A stretch of DNA of 64,000 nt, from the NCBI GenBank assembly GCA_038240075.1, contig JBBSEC010000001.1, positions 1 to 64,000 on the forward strand, given 5' to 3'. This document shows positions 1-7,424 of this stretch, piece by piece. The stretch is from DATBAK01 sp038240075. GTDB lineage: Bacteria; Actinomycetota; Acidimicrobiia; IMCC26256; PALSA-610. The notes beneath the pieces were generated by a model. The model did no database searches. It was given only the letters and a program-made list of their open reading frames with translations, and was not told the origin of the DNA. Made by a program: the position numbers and the translations under genes. Every line of letters starts with the position of its first letter. Position 1 is the stretch's first letter.

Positions 1-211
1 CTTCGTTGCCACTCCGGCACGCAGGGCGAGCGTGGCGTGCGAGTGGCGCAAAGCGTGAAAGCGGATCCGTCGCATGCCCGCCGCTCGGATGGGCGGGGCT
101 CGGAGATTACCCGGCCGAAGACTCGAATCGCTCGTGCCCGCCATTCTCGATAGCGTGCGACCGGGCGTTGACGCTGGCTGCCCCCAGCGCGACCAAGGGA
201 GAACCGGCCGC

Positions 212-835
212 ATGAGACTTGCAAAGTGCTTCAGTTGCCTCGCGATCGTCGCTGCATCGCTCGCGATTGCGATACCGGCGGGCGCGCACACGGCCGCGGT
301 CACTGGTGTCGCGTCGTGCTCCGATGGTTCGCATCTGGTGACGTGGACCATCACGAACAACCTCGCGAAAAAAGCAATGGGCGCCAGCGCGACCGCGACG
401 GCATCAGGCGTGGCGTATGACGTCTCGGTCGTGACGAACCCGGTACCGGGTGGTGCGAGCACGCAGGCGACCACGGTGGTTCCCGGCGGCGTCACCGGCT
501 CGATCGTGATCACGGTGGTTGCGACGTGGACGGACGAGTTCACGCGGACTCTGACCGCGACGGTCGCGCTGCCGGTCAAGTGCGCGACGACCAGCACGAG
601 CGCGCCGACGACCGCGCCGACGACCGCTCCGACGACCGCTCCGACGACGACGCCGGGGTCGGTGGGTGGTGTGTCATCCGCCCCGGGCTCAGTCGCCGGA
701 GTCCAATGCGGACCCGACACGCTTGCGTGCACCGGCTCGTCCGACACGGGTGCGGAAGTGACCGTCGGTTTCGGGCTGTTGGCTGCGGGTGCGGGTCTGC
801 TCGCATTGAAGCGGCGGCCGGCCCGAATCCGGTAA
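212..835 (+). CDS. Secreted Thr/Pro-rich protein with LPXTG-like C-terminus
   Basis: The product is 207 aa and its function is unknown. I chose the ATG at 212 because AAGGGAG lies about 10 bases upstream and the next residues form a signal peptide (positive start, hydrophobic 8-22, AGA-H cleavage near 26). Residues 27-125 form an exported domain of mostly beta-type sequence. A low-complexity linker of repeated APTT follows at 126-148. The C-terminus has a LACTG motif (171-175), a hydrophobic stretch and a KRRPARIR tail, which is the layout of a sortase signal, although Ala replaces the usual Pro. The protein is therefore probably cell-wall attached or membrane retained. No sortase gene is in the window. 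In-frame codons extend upstream to 74 but encode Arg/Pro-rich sequence without a signal peptide. Confidence 0.7.
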   Translation: MRLAKCFSCLAIVAASLAIAIPAGAHTAAVTGVASCSDGSHLVTWTITNNLAKKAMGASATATASGVAYDVSVVTNPVPGGASTQATTVVPGGVTGSIVITVVATWTDEFTRTLTATVALPVKCATTSTSAPTTAPTTAPTTAPTTTPGSVGGVSSAPGSVAGVQCGPDTLACTGSSDTGAEVTVGFGLLAAGAGLLALKRRPARIR

Positions 836-837
836 AA

Positions 838-858
838 CGGTTCGGCCCCGGCCGACCG
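838..858. terminator. Hairpin between convergent genes
   Basis: CGGT(838-841) pairs with ACCG(855-858) and CGGC(843-846) pairs with GCCG(851-854), leaving one bulged T and a small loop. It sits three bases after the stop codon of the + strand gene and before the stop of the - strand gene at 876. There is no T-tract, so any terminator role is inferred. Confidence 0.4.
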
Positions 859-875
859 AGCTTCTCCGCCCGGGA

Positions 876-1724
876 TCAGATGTTGGTCTCGTCGGACGGG
901 ATGTGCGGCAGCACGGGCGATCCGTGCCCGCCGTCGGACTCGATCTGGTGACAGCCCAGCGTGAACGAGGCCATCGAGAGCGAGCCCATGGCGTACCCGT
1001 CGACCAGGACGTGCGCGGTCTCGTCGGCGGCTGATGCGAGTCCCGCGAGGTAGAGGAGCGGGATGAAGTGATCAGGCGTCGGCGCGGCCATGGCGAAGTC
1101 GTCGTGATCTTGCAGTCCTGCGAGGTCGGCCGGTCGACTGGTCATGATCTCGGTCGCGTCATTGTCGAAGGTCCGGGCCCAGTCGAACGCGGCATCCGGT
1201 CTCGACCAGTCGATGCGGTGCAGATTGTGCACGACGTTGCCGCTGCCGACGATGAGCACGCCGGTCTCGCGTAGCGCGGCGAGCTTCGCGCCCAGCTCCA
1301 GGTGGTAGTCGAACGACTTCGTCGCGTTGATCGAGAGTTGCACGAGGGGAACATCGGCGGCAGGGAACGCGTGGACGAGCACCGACCAGGCTCCGTGGTC
1401 GATACCCCAGCTGTCATGGTCGGCGCCGACCCACGTGGGCTTCGCGAGATCCGCGACCTCCTCGGCGAGCTGCGGGTCGCCCGGCGCCGGATACTGCACC
1501 GCGAACAGCTCGTCGGGGAAACCGTAGAAGTCGTGGATGGTCTTCGGCTGCGGCATCGCCGTGACGGCCGATGCGTTGATGTACCAGTGTGCCGACACCA
1601 TGAGGATCGCCCGCGGTCGGGGGATCTCGGCGCCGAACGCGCGCCACGCTTCGGTGTAGCGATTGCGGTCGAGCGCGTTCATCGGCGTGCCGTGTCCGAA
1701 GAACGCGGCCGGCATCCGGCTCAT
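876..1724 (-). CDS. LigB-family extradiol ring-cleavage dioxygenase (YgiD/DODA type)
   Basis: This 282-aa protein belongs to the class III extradiol dioxygenase family that includes E. coli YgiD and plant 4,5-DOPA dioxygenase, and cleaves catechol-type rings using a mononuclear metal. Visible family marks are GHGTPM at 10-15 (His11), SAHW with His46, DHGAWS with His110, GSGNVVHNLH around 160-169 and TPDHFIPLLY with His219. The length fits the family (about 260-290). The start ATG overlaps the P450 stop (ATGA), so the two genes are translationally coupled. Its neighbours (P450, hydratase, dienoyl-CoA-reductase-like SDR) suggest catabolism of an aromatic or sterol-like compound. The natural substrate cannot be read from the sequence. 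Confidence 0.85.
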   Translation of the reverse strand: MSRMPAAFFGHGTPMNALDRNRYTEAWRAFGAEIPRPRAILMVSAHWYINASAVTAMPQPKTIHDFYGFPDELFAVQYPAPGDPQLAEEVADLAKPTWVGADHDSWGIDHGAWSVLVHAFPAADVPLVQLSINATKSFDYHLELGAKLAALRETGVLIVGSGNVVHNLHRIDWSRPDAAFDWARTFDNDATEIMTSRPADLAGLQDHDDFAMAAPTPDHFIPLLYLAGLASAADETAHVLVDGYAMGSLSMASFTLGCHQIESDGGHGSPVLPHIPSDETNI

Positions 1725-2917
1725 TGCGCGATCGGTGCGGTCGGGGTGAACGCCACGCGCATTCCCTCGTAGCCGCTCACGAAGCTCGCGGGGCGGTAGG
1801 TCGGCTCGGCCGCGTCGACGAGGTGGAGGTCGGGGAGCCGTTCGAGGAGCTGCTCGAACATCACGCGCGCTTCGAGGCGCGCGAGCGAGCTTCCGAGGCA
1901 GAAGTGCGGACCGAAGCCGAACGCGACGTGGTCGTTCGGTGTGCGGGTGATGTCGAAACGGAACGGGTCGTCGAAGTGGCGCTCGTCGCGGTTCGCCGAC
2001 GGATACAGGAGCAGCAGCTGGTCGCCCTGGCGGATCTCGGTGCCGTGGAAGTCGGTGGTGCGCGTCGCGGAGCGGGCCATGTTCTTGATCGGCGTGACCC
2101 AGCGCAACATCTCTTCGACCGCGGACGTGACGAGCGTGCGGTCCGCGAGCAGCCGGTCCCACTGCGAACGGTCGGTCAGCAGCTGATACGCCCCGCCGCT
2201 GATCACGTGGCGGGTCGTCTCGTCGCCTCCGATGAGGATGAGCAGCGAGTCGTAGATGAGCGAGTCGTGATCGAGACGCTCGCCGTCGACCTCGGCGTGC
2301 ACCATCACGCTCATGAGGTCGTCGCGCGGGCAGCCGCGACGGTCGTCGATCACGCGCGTCGCGTACTCCGTGTAGCCGCTGAACGCGGCGATCATCTTCA
2401 TGAGGAGGTCTTCGTCGGTCGTTCCCTGACCGCGCAGCAGATCGTCCGACCACGTCATCAGGGTCGGGTGGTCGACGGGGTCGACGCCGAGAGCGTCGCC
2501 GATCATCACGAGTGGCAACCAGGCCGCGAGATCCCACACGAAATCGCACTCGCCGGCCTCGCACACCTGGTCGATGAGCCGGTCGACGACTGCGCGCACC
2601 TTCGGCTCCTGCGCGCGCACCCGCCGCGGCGTGAATCCCTCGGCAACCAGTTGCCGCCGGCGCCGGTGCGCGGGATCGTCGAGATCGATGAGCATCGGGG
2701 TCGCGCCCGCTTCGGGCCTGACCCCGTTCGCGTTGGAGAAGACCTCCGCGTTGGTCTCGATCTCCTTCACGTGGTCGTAGCGCGAGATTCCCCAGAGCTG
2801 CGAATGATCGTCCCAGTACACGGGCGCGTTGTTCCGCAGCCACGCGAGCTCGTCGTGGGGATTGCGGCCCCAGAAGTCGCCGCTGAGCAGGTTGATGGTG
2901 TCGATGTCGCCGGGCAT
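1721..2917 (-). CDS. Cytochrome P450
   Basis: This 398-aa soluble bacterial class I P450 is expected to hydroxylate a hydrophobic substrate using electrons from ferredoxin. The I-helix oxygen-activation motif GGDETT is at 230-235, the K-helix E-x-x-R at 269-272, and the heme loop FGFGPHFCLG has its ligand Cys at 340. It resembles the CYP125/CYP142-like actinobacterial groups that act on sterols or fatty acyl chains; that substrate assignment is inference. No ferredoxin or reductase gene is adjacent. It is the first gene of a two-gene minus-strand unit with the dioxygenase, and lies 45 bp from a divergent hydratase gene. TATCCT is placed six bases before the ATG, suggesting a leaderless transcript. 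Confidence 0.95.
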   Translation of the reverse strand: MPGDIDTINLLSGDFWGRNPHDELAWLRNNAPVYWDDHSQLWGISRYDHVKEIETNAEVFSNANGVRPEAGATPMLIDLDDPAHRRRRQLVAEGFTPRRVRAQEPKVRAVVDRLIDQVCEAGECDFVWDLAAWLPLVMIGDALGVDPVDHPTLMTWSDDLLRGQGTTDEDLLMKMIAAFSGYTEYATRVIDDRRGCPRDDLMSVMVHAEVDGERLDHDSLIYDSLLILIGGDETTRHVISGGAYQLLTDRSQWDRLLADRTLVTSAVEEMLRWVTPIKNMARSATRTTDFHGTEIRQGDQLLLLYPSANRDERHFDDPFRFDITRTPNDHVAFGFGPHFCLGSSLARLEARVMFEQLLERLPDLHLVDAAEPTYRPASFVSGYEGMRVAFTPTAPIAQ

Positions 2918-2923
2918 CCCGCC

Positions 2924-2929
2924 AGGATA
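2924..2929 (-). promoter_or_regulatory. Putative -10 element, leaderless start of the P450 gene
   Basis: On the minus strand TATCCT is followed by six bases and the ATG of the P450 gene, so transcription would begin at or next to the start codon. No clear -35 is seen. It is one of several such TANNNT elements in the window. Confidence 0.4.
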
Positions 2930-2962
2930 CGGTCACGCCCACGCGGAGCGAGAGGAACAGAA

Positions 2963-3757
2963 ATGACCGGACGCGTCTCGATGGAGATCGATCGCCTCGA
3001 CAACGGCGGCGCGATCGCGACGATCACCAACGACAACCCCGACAAGCACAACGCGTTCGACGACGACATGGACGCGCGCCTCTTCGAGATCCTCGCGGAG
3101 CTGCGCGACCGGCCCGAGGTCCGGGCGATCATCTGGCGCGGCGAGGGCAAGTCGTTCTCGTCGGGCCGCGACGTCGCCGCGATCGGCGTGCAGAAGACCG
3201 AGCTCTCGCACCACGAGCTCATGCGCCGGGGTCATCGCGGGATTCAGATGCTCTGGGAGATCGACGCGCCCGTCGTCGTCGCCTGCAAGGGCTGGGTGAT
3301 GGGCGGCTCGTTCCAGCGCGCGCTGCTGTGCGACATCCGCATCGCGGCCGAAGGCACGCGTTTCCGCCTTCCCGAGCTCACCTACGGCGTGATTCCCGAT
3401 ACCGGAGGCGTCGGTGTGCTCTACGAGATGTGCGGCCCGGGGCTGGTGAGCGATCTCGTGTTGACCGGTCGCGTCATGCACGCGGAGGAGGCGCTGCGGC
3501 ACGGCGTCGTCAGCCGGATCGTGGCGCCCGACGATCTCGACGATGTCGTGCGCGAGGCCGCGGAGCAGATCGCGGCGGCACCGCAGGTCACGGTGAAGCT
3601 CGCACGCGAGGTCGTCCGTCATCTCGCGCTGCCGCAGCTGCGTTCGTCGATGAACGACGAGATGATCTACCAGACCACCATCAACAAGAGCGACGACTTC
3701 GCCGAGCAGCGCGCTGCGCGCGCCGACGAGCGCGCGCCCCGATACACCGGAAGCTGA
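2963..3757 (+). CDS. Enoyl-CoA hydratase/isomerase family protein
   Basis: The 264-aa crotonase-fold protein starts at an ATG preceded by GAGAGGAAC. The first oxyanion-hole strand is seen as FSSGRD (65-70) and the second as KGWVMGGS (109-116). At the position of the rat hydratase Glu144 there is Gln118, while the Glu164 equivalent is kept as Glu138 (LPEL). With only one of the two acids, classic hydration is uncertain; isomerase or other crotonase chemistry is possible. It forms an operon with the SDR that starts 8 bases downstream. The divergent P450/dioxygenase pair suggests a shared degradative pathway. Confidence 0.88.
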   Translation: MTGRVSMEIDRLDNGGAIATITNDNPDKHNAFDDDMDARLFEILAELRDRPEVRAIIWRGEGKSFSSGRDVAAIGVQKTELSHHELMRRGHRGIQMLWEIDAPVVVACKGWVMGGSFQRALLCDIRIAAEGTRFRLPELTYGVIPDTGGVGVLYEMCGPGLVSDLVLTGRVMHAEEALRHGVVSRIVAPDDLDDVVREAAEQIAAAPQVTVKLAREVVRHLALPQLRSSMNDEMIYQTTINKSDDFAEQRAARADERAPRYTGS

Positions 3758-3764
3758 GGATGTC

Positions 3765-4649
3765 ATGGCCGAGCTGATCGGACTCCCCGCACCACCGCCT
3801 GTCGGCGCGACCGCACTGCCGCCGAAGACCTTCGACGGCGTCGCGGTCGTCGTCACCGGCGGCGGAACCGGTCTCGGCAAGGCGATCGCCGCCGAGTTCG
3901 CGCGGCTCGGTGCTTCGATCGTCGTCATGAGCCGCAAGCCCGAGCATCTCGACGCGGCGCGGGAGGCCATCGGCGGTCTCGGTGCCCCGGTGCTCGCAGT
4001 TGCGTGCGACATCCGCGACGGCGAGTCGGTCGCGACGGCGTTCGACGCCGCGGTCGACGCGTTCGGGCTGCCCGGCGTGCTCGTGAACAACGCGGCCGCG
4101 AACTTCCCCGTGCCGTCGGAAGATCTCTCGCCGAACGGTTGGCGCACCGTCGTCGACATCACGCTCAACGGCACCTTCTACTGCTCCCGCGAGTTCGGAC
4201 GCCGGCATCTCGCGGAGGGCACGCCGGGATCGATCATCAACGTCGGCGCGTCGTATGCGTGGACGGGCGGCCCCGGTTTTGCGCACTCGGCCGCGGCAAA
4301 GGCGGGCGTGAAGAACCTCACCGAGTCGCTGGCCGTGGAGTGGGGGCCGTACGGGATCCAGGTGAACGGTCTCGTGCCCGGCCTGTTCCCGCACGAGGAC
4401 ATGACCGACGACATCAAGGCCAACCTCTCGCGTTCCGACGACAAGGACGTATGTCAGCCCGCGTTGCGTGTCGGTCAGTGTCAGGAGCTGGGTTGGGCCG
4501 CGACCTTCCTTGCGTCGCCGTACGCACGCTTCATCTCCGGTCACACCCTCGTGGTCGACGGTGCCAACTGGCAGCGCCGCGTGCTCACCGCTCCGCCCGT
4601 CGTCACCGTGCGGGAGCAGATGGGCAAGGAGCCGTTCGCTCTCTCCTAA
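3765..4649 (+). CDS. SDR oxidoreductase resembling 2,4-dienoyl-CoA reductase
   Basis: This is a 294-aa NAD(P)H-dependent short-chain dehydrogenase. The dinucleotide loop TGGGTGLG is at 31-38 and NNAAAN at 109-114. The usual catalytic YxxxK reads S-A-A-A-K (Ser176, Lys180), so the normal Tyr is missing. This is how 2,4-dienoyl-CoA reductases look: their catalytic Tyr lies earlier, and here Tyr165 (GASYAW) is in the matching place. The likely role is reduction of a dienoyl-CoA or related acyl-CoA during beta-oxidation of unsaturated chains, in line with the hydratase gene just upstream. A GAGGA ribosome site precedes the ATG. Confidence 0.85.
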   Translation: MAELIGLPAPPPVGATALPPKTFDGVAVVVTGGGTGLGKAIAAEFARLGASIVVMSRKPEHLDAAREAIGGLGAPVLAVACDIRDGESVATAFDAAVDAFGLPGVLVNNAAANFPVPSEDLSPNGWRTVVDITLNGTFYCSREFGRRHLAEGTPGSIINVGASYAWTGGPGFAHSAAAKAGVKNLTESLAVEWGPYGIQVNGLVPGLFPHEDMTDDIKANLSRSDDKDVCQPALRVGQCQELGWAATFLASPYARFISGHTLVVDGANWQRRVLTAPPVVTVREQMGKEPFALS

Positions 4650-4659
4650 GGTCAGCCTG

Positions 4660-5565
4660 ATGCCCAGCGACGTGCTCGTGCTCTGCACCAGGAACCGGCC
4701 GGGCGAGGTCCGCACGTGTCTCGAGACGGTTCGCGTGCAGACCCGGGTGCCCGACCGCGTCCTCGTCGTCGACTCGAGCGACGACGACGAGACCGCGCAC
4801 ATCGTCGCGGGGTTCGCCGAGGTGTGGCCGATGGGCTCGGTCATCGAGCACCAGCGCGCGGATCGCGGCCTCACCGCCCAGCGCACGGCCGGCATCGACG
4901 CGACGACCGAGGAGATCGTGCACTTCATCGACGACGACACCGTCCTCGAGGCCGGTTACTTCGAGGGGATCGTCGACGCGTTCGCGGCCGACGGCGACGC
5001 GCGGCTCGGTGGTGTCGGCGGCTTCGTGACCGATCAGCCCCAGCACAACTTCCGTCGTGTCGACGCGTGGTTGGGTCTCGACTCGGCCTCCGAGGGCGTG
5101 GTGCTCCGGTCGGGTCGAAACATCCGCGTTTACACCGAGCCGCGCGAGCCGATCGCCGTCGACTGGCTGTCGGGGTGCGCGATGTCGTTCCGCCGCGCGG
5201 CCTTCGCGACCGAGCGCCCGAACCTCACCCTCGCCCGGGGCGGCAACGGCGAAGACGTCGAGCTCTCGTACCGCGTTCGGCAGCACTCGGGTCTGATCGT
5301 CACGCCGCGTGCGCGCATGGAGCACCACGAGTCGCCGGTGGGCCGCCGGTCGGCCGAGCAGCTCGTCCGCCTGGAGCTGACGTCGCGGTACGACCGCGTG
5401 CGCGCCGGCACCGGACGTCTCAGCCGTCGCGCGTTCTGGATCTCAGCGTTCGGCCAGCTCGTCTGGTACGGGGGGAAGGGTCTGGTGACGTTCTCGGGTG
5501 AGCGTCTCGCGATCGCGCGTCAGACCGCGGCCGGCATCGTCGAGATCCGGCGCCGACCGCGCTGA
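4660..5565 (+). CDS. Family 2 glycosyltransferase
   Basis: This 301-aa GT-A-fold enzyme starts at ATG 4660, eleven bases after the SDR stop. The N-terminus VLVLCTRNRPGE and VVDSSDDDET form the nucleotide-sugar site, and HFIDDDT at about 87-93 carries the DxD-like metal-binding acids. The downstream segment with WLSGCAMSFRR and NGEDVELSYR is typical of rhamnosyl- or galactofuranosyl-type GT2 acceptor domains. No transmembrane segment is clear apart from mild hydrophobicity at the C-terminus. The donor and acceptor are unknown. It is separated from the large polysaccharide locus by 25 kb. Confidence 0.85.
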   Translation: MPSDVLVLCTRNRPGEVRTCLETVRVQTRVPDRVLVVDSSDDDETAHIVAGFAEVWPMGSVIEHQRADRGLTAQRTAGIDATTEEIVHFIDDDTVLEAGYFEGIVDAFAADGDARLGGVGGFVTDQPQHNFRRVDAWLGLDSASEGVVLRSGRNIRVYTEPREPIAVDWLSGCAMSFRRAAFATERPNLTLARGGNGEDVELSYRVRQHSGLIVTPRARMEHHESPVGRRSAEQLVRLELTSRYDRVRAGTGRLSRRAFWISAFGQLVWYGGKGLVTFSGERLAIARQTAAGIVEIRRRPR

Positions 5566-5585
5566 GTCGTTGCGCTGAGTCGTTG
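5560..5585. repeat. Tandem 13-bp duplication over the GT2 stop codon
   Basis: CGCTGAGTCGTTG occurs twice back to back (5560-5572 and 5573-5585). The first copy contains the TGA stop of the glycosyltransferase, so the second looks like a slippage duplication in the 3' untranslated gap before the convergent gene. Confidence 0.8.
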
Positions 5586-5602
5586 CACCGCGGCGCGAAC
5601 CG

Positions 5603-6277
5603 TCAACTGCGGGTGGTCTTGCGGTTGATCGCGTCGAGCGTGGCCCGGGCGGCCGCGTCGATCGGGGTCGCACCGGCGGCGACGCCGTAGAGCACGCTCC
5701 CGCCGTCGCCTTCGTCGAGCGCCACCGCGACGAGTGCCTCTTCCGCCGTCGACTCGAGGCCGCGCGCCCATTGGGGCGTGGGGTCGAGCGGGAAGCCGAA
5801 GTCCTTGACCGCGGCGAGGGTCGCGTCGAGCGCGGCCACGAGCCCGCGGCTCGCCGGTGCCCGTCCGATGGTGCGCCGGCCGTCGAGGATCAGGTGCACC
5901 TCGAGCTCGTCGGTGTCGGGAAACGAGAGCACGGCGAGCAGGCGCATGCGGCCCGTGGTCGCTTCCGCCGGGGCGGCGGCCTCGACCACCGGTTCCGCGG
6001 GCGCGGCCGGTGCGACCGGTGCGGGCGCCTCCTCGGGCCGCGAGAGCGGACCCTGCGGCGCGTCGCGCCAGCGCACGACTTCGACCGCGACCGGACGGTC
6101 GGCATGGCGCGCGGCGATTCGCGTCGCGGCGATCGGCAGCGATCCTTCGCTGCCCGCACCCGGTACGACGTGGAGCTGCACGATGAGCAGGTCGTCGCGC
6201 GTGTCGAAGCCTGCGGCGCGCACGCCGGGAAGCTTGCGGAGCTCGAGCTCGAGGTCGTCGAGGATGAGATCGCTCAC
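5603..6277 (-). CDS. Conserved-looking protein of unknown function
   Basis: The 224-aa product matches no family I can name. It has two compact segments, residues 1-75 (LILDDLELELRKLPGVRAAGF, a possible small alpha/beta fold) and 108-224 (RMRLLAVLSFPDTDELEVHL through AARATLDAINRKT), joined by an Ala/Pro-rich linker at about 78-105. The second part ends in a pattern reminiscent of small ligand-binding or ACT-like folds, but that is only an impression. Its ATG overlaps the stop of the GGDEF gene (ATGA), so both are made from one message. Their close coupling suggests a common regulatory task. Confidence 0.65.
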   Translation of the reverse strand: MSDLILDDLELELRKLPGVRAAGFDTRDDLLIVQLHVVPGAGSEGSLPIAATRIAARHADRPVAVEVVRWRDAPQGPLSRPEEAPAPVAPAAPAEPVVEAAAPAEATTGRMRLLAVLSFPDTDELEVHLILDGRRTIGRAPASRGLVAALDATLAAVKDFGFPLDPTPQWARGLESTAEEALVAVALDEGDGGSVLYGVAAGATPIDAAARATLDAINRKTTRS

Positions 6278-7248
6278 CGGGCTTCCTTCGCTTCGTAGAG
6301 ACGGGAGTCGGCCAGCCGGTACAGCGCATCGAACGTGTCGGCGTCATCGGGGCACTTGGCGGTGCCGAACGAGAACTCCGGAGCACGCGGTGTGAGCCCG
6401 GGCGCGGCCTTCACGCGGTCGAGGAGCAACGGCACCGCGTCGGGCTCGGTGTCGGGAAGGATCATGGCGAACTCGTCGCCGCCGATCCGGGCCGCGTTGT
6501 CACCGAAGCGCAGGACGCGGCGGAAACGCTCGCCGAGATCGCGCAGGGCGGTGTCGCCGGCGGCGTGACCCTCACGGTCGTTGATCACCTTGAGGTCGTC
6601 GAGGTCGAGCATCACCAGGGTGAACTGCCAGCCGTACCGGACCGAGCGTGCGACGGCCATCTCGAGCAGACGGTCGAAGCTGCGGCGGTCGTAGAGCCCG
6701 GTGAGCGGGTCGTGCCACGCGTCGTAGCGCATCACGTCGAGCCGCAGCGCGAGCGTGCACAACGACAGCACGAGCGCACGGTCGAGCTCGGGCTCGCTGA
6801 GCGGCCGCTCGGTATACAGCCCCGGAAGCGCGTCGAGGAGCGCCTCGTCGACGCTGTCGAGCGGCTTCCTCCCGGCGCGGAAGACCTGGCGCCCGAGACC
6901 CGGCTCGTCGACGACGACGGCCGCGTCCTCGAGCTCGTAGTGCTCGACGAGCGCGTCGAGCGTCCGGTAGACGAGCGAGATGCCGGAGTCGGTCGTCGCG
7001 AGGTGCGCGGCGATCGTCTCGCTCAGGATGCCCATTGACCGCGGTCCGTGGTCACTGGGCTCGACGGCCTCATCAGCCTCAGGAGGCGGTCCCTGCCCCT
7101 CGAAGATACTGGAGAGTCCGCGCCCCAGACCCGATTGTCGCGACGCCACTCCGTGCCTCCGTGTTCCGCCCCGTCGCCACATCGCGTGGTCGATAGTGGT
7201 CGATCCATCGTCCAGCCCCTCGCCCTTCACTAGGTTATCGGACGCCAC
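6274..7248 (-). CDS. Diguanylate cyclase (GGDEF) with N-terminal sensor-like region
   Basis: The 324-aa protein carries a full GGDEF domain in its second half: DPLTGLYDRRSF at 180-191, LDLDDLKVIND at 214-224, and IGGDEF at 255-260. An RxxD inhibitory site (247-250) lies five residues before the signature, so product inhibition by cyclic di-GMP is expected. Residues about 72-165 form a GAF-like or helical sensor region without clear membrane spans, so it is probably cytoplasmic. The N-terminus holds SGLGRGLSSI (39-48), similar to the start of ParB proteins; nothing else of ParB is present. The start is uncertain: GTG 7248 gives this length, and an in-frame ATG lies at 7182. Confidence 0.88.
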   Translation of the reverse strand: MASDNLVKGEGLDDGSTTIDHAMWRRGGTRRHGVASRQSGLGRGLSSIFEGQGPPPEADEAVEPSDHGPRSMGILSETIAAHLATTDSGISLVYRTLDALVEHYELEDAAVVVDEPGLGRQVFRAGRKPLDSVDEALLDALPGLYTERPLSEPELDRALVLSLCTLALRLDVMRYDAWHDPLTGLYDRRSFDRLLEMAVARSVRYGWQFTLVMLDLDDLKVINDREGHAAGDTALRDLGERFRRVLRFGDNAARIGGDEFAMILPDTEPDAVPLLLDRVKAAPGLTPRAPEFSFGTAKCPDDADTFDALYRLADSRLYEAKEAR

Positions 7249-7424
7249 CGGGCGTGGGAAACCCCTCCGCAGATTTCACCGTCCGCGGCCAAGCGAGCCG
7301 GTTGAGGCACCGCCGGGCCCTCCGCCGGCCCCCAAGAACCCCTGCGGCGGGTCGCGACCGGCCGTGTAGCCTCTGGCCTGCGCATTTCGACGGCAACCGG
7401 CCGCGTGCGCCCCCGCCGCCTCGA

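Noticed and set aside
1..211. Gene or riboswitch at the left edge
   Set aside because: Short overlapping frames here have shadow-like composition and no start signals. GGCTCGGAGATTACC did not extend into a known riboswitch fold by eye.
590..660. Short tandem repeats in the first gene as a possible repeat array
   Set aside because: They are codon repeats for the Thr/Pro linker of a surface protein and lack spacers.
1724..2962. Long + strand frame opposite the P450 gene, in frame with the hydratase
   Set aside because: It is rich in Arg, Glu and Val as expected from the complement of GC-rich codons, and the minus strand has a complete P450 with heme motif. Only the part from 2963 is coding.
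6274..7248. ParB chromosome partition protein
   Set aside because: Only a ten-residue N-terminal peptide resembles ParB. The HTH and CTP-binding motifs are absent and a full GGDEF domain is present.
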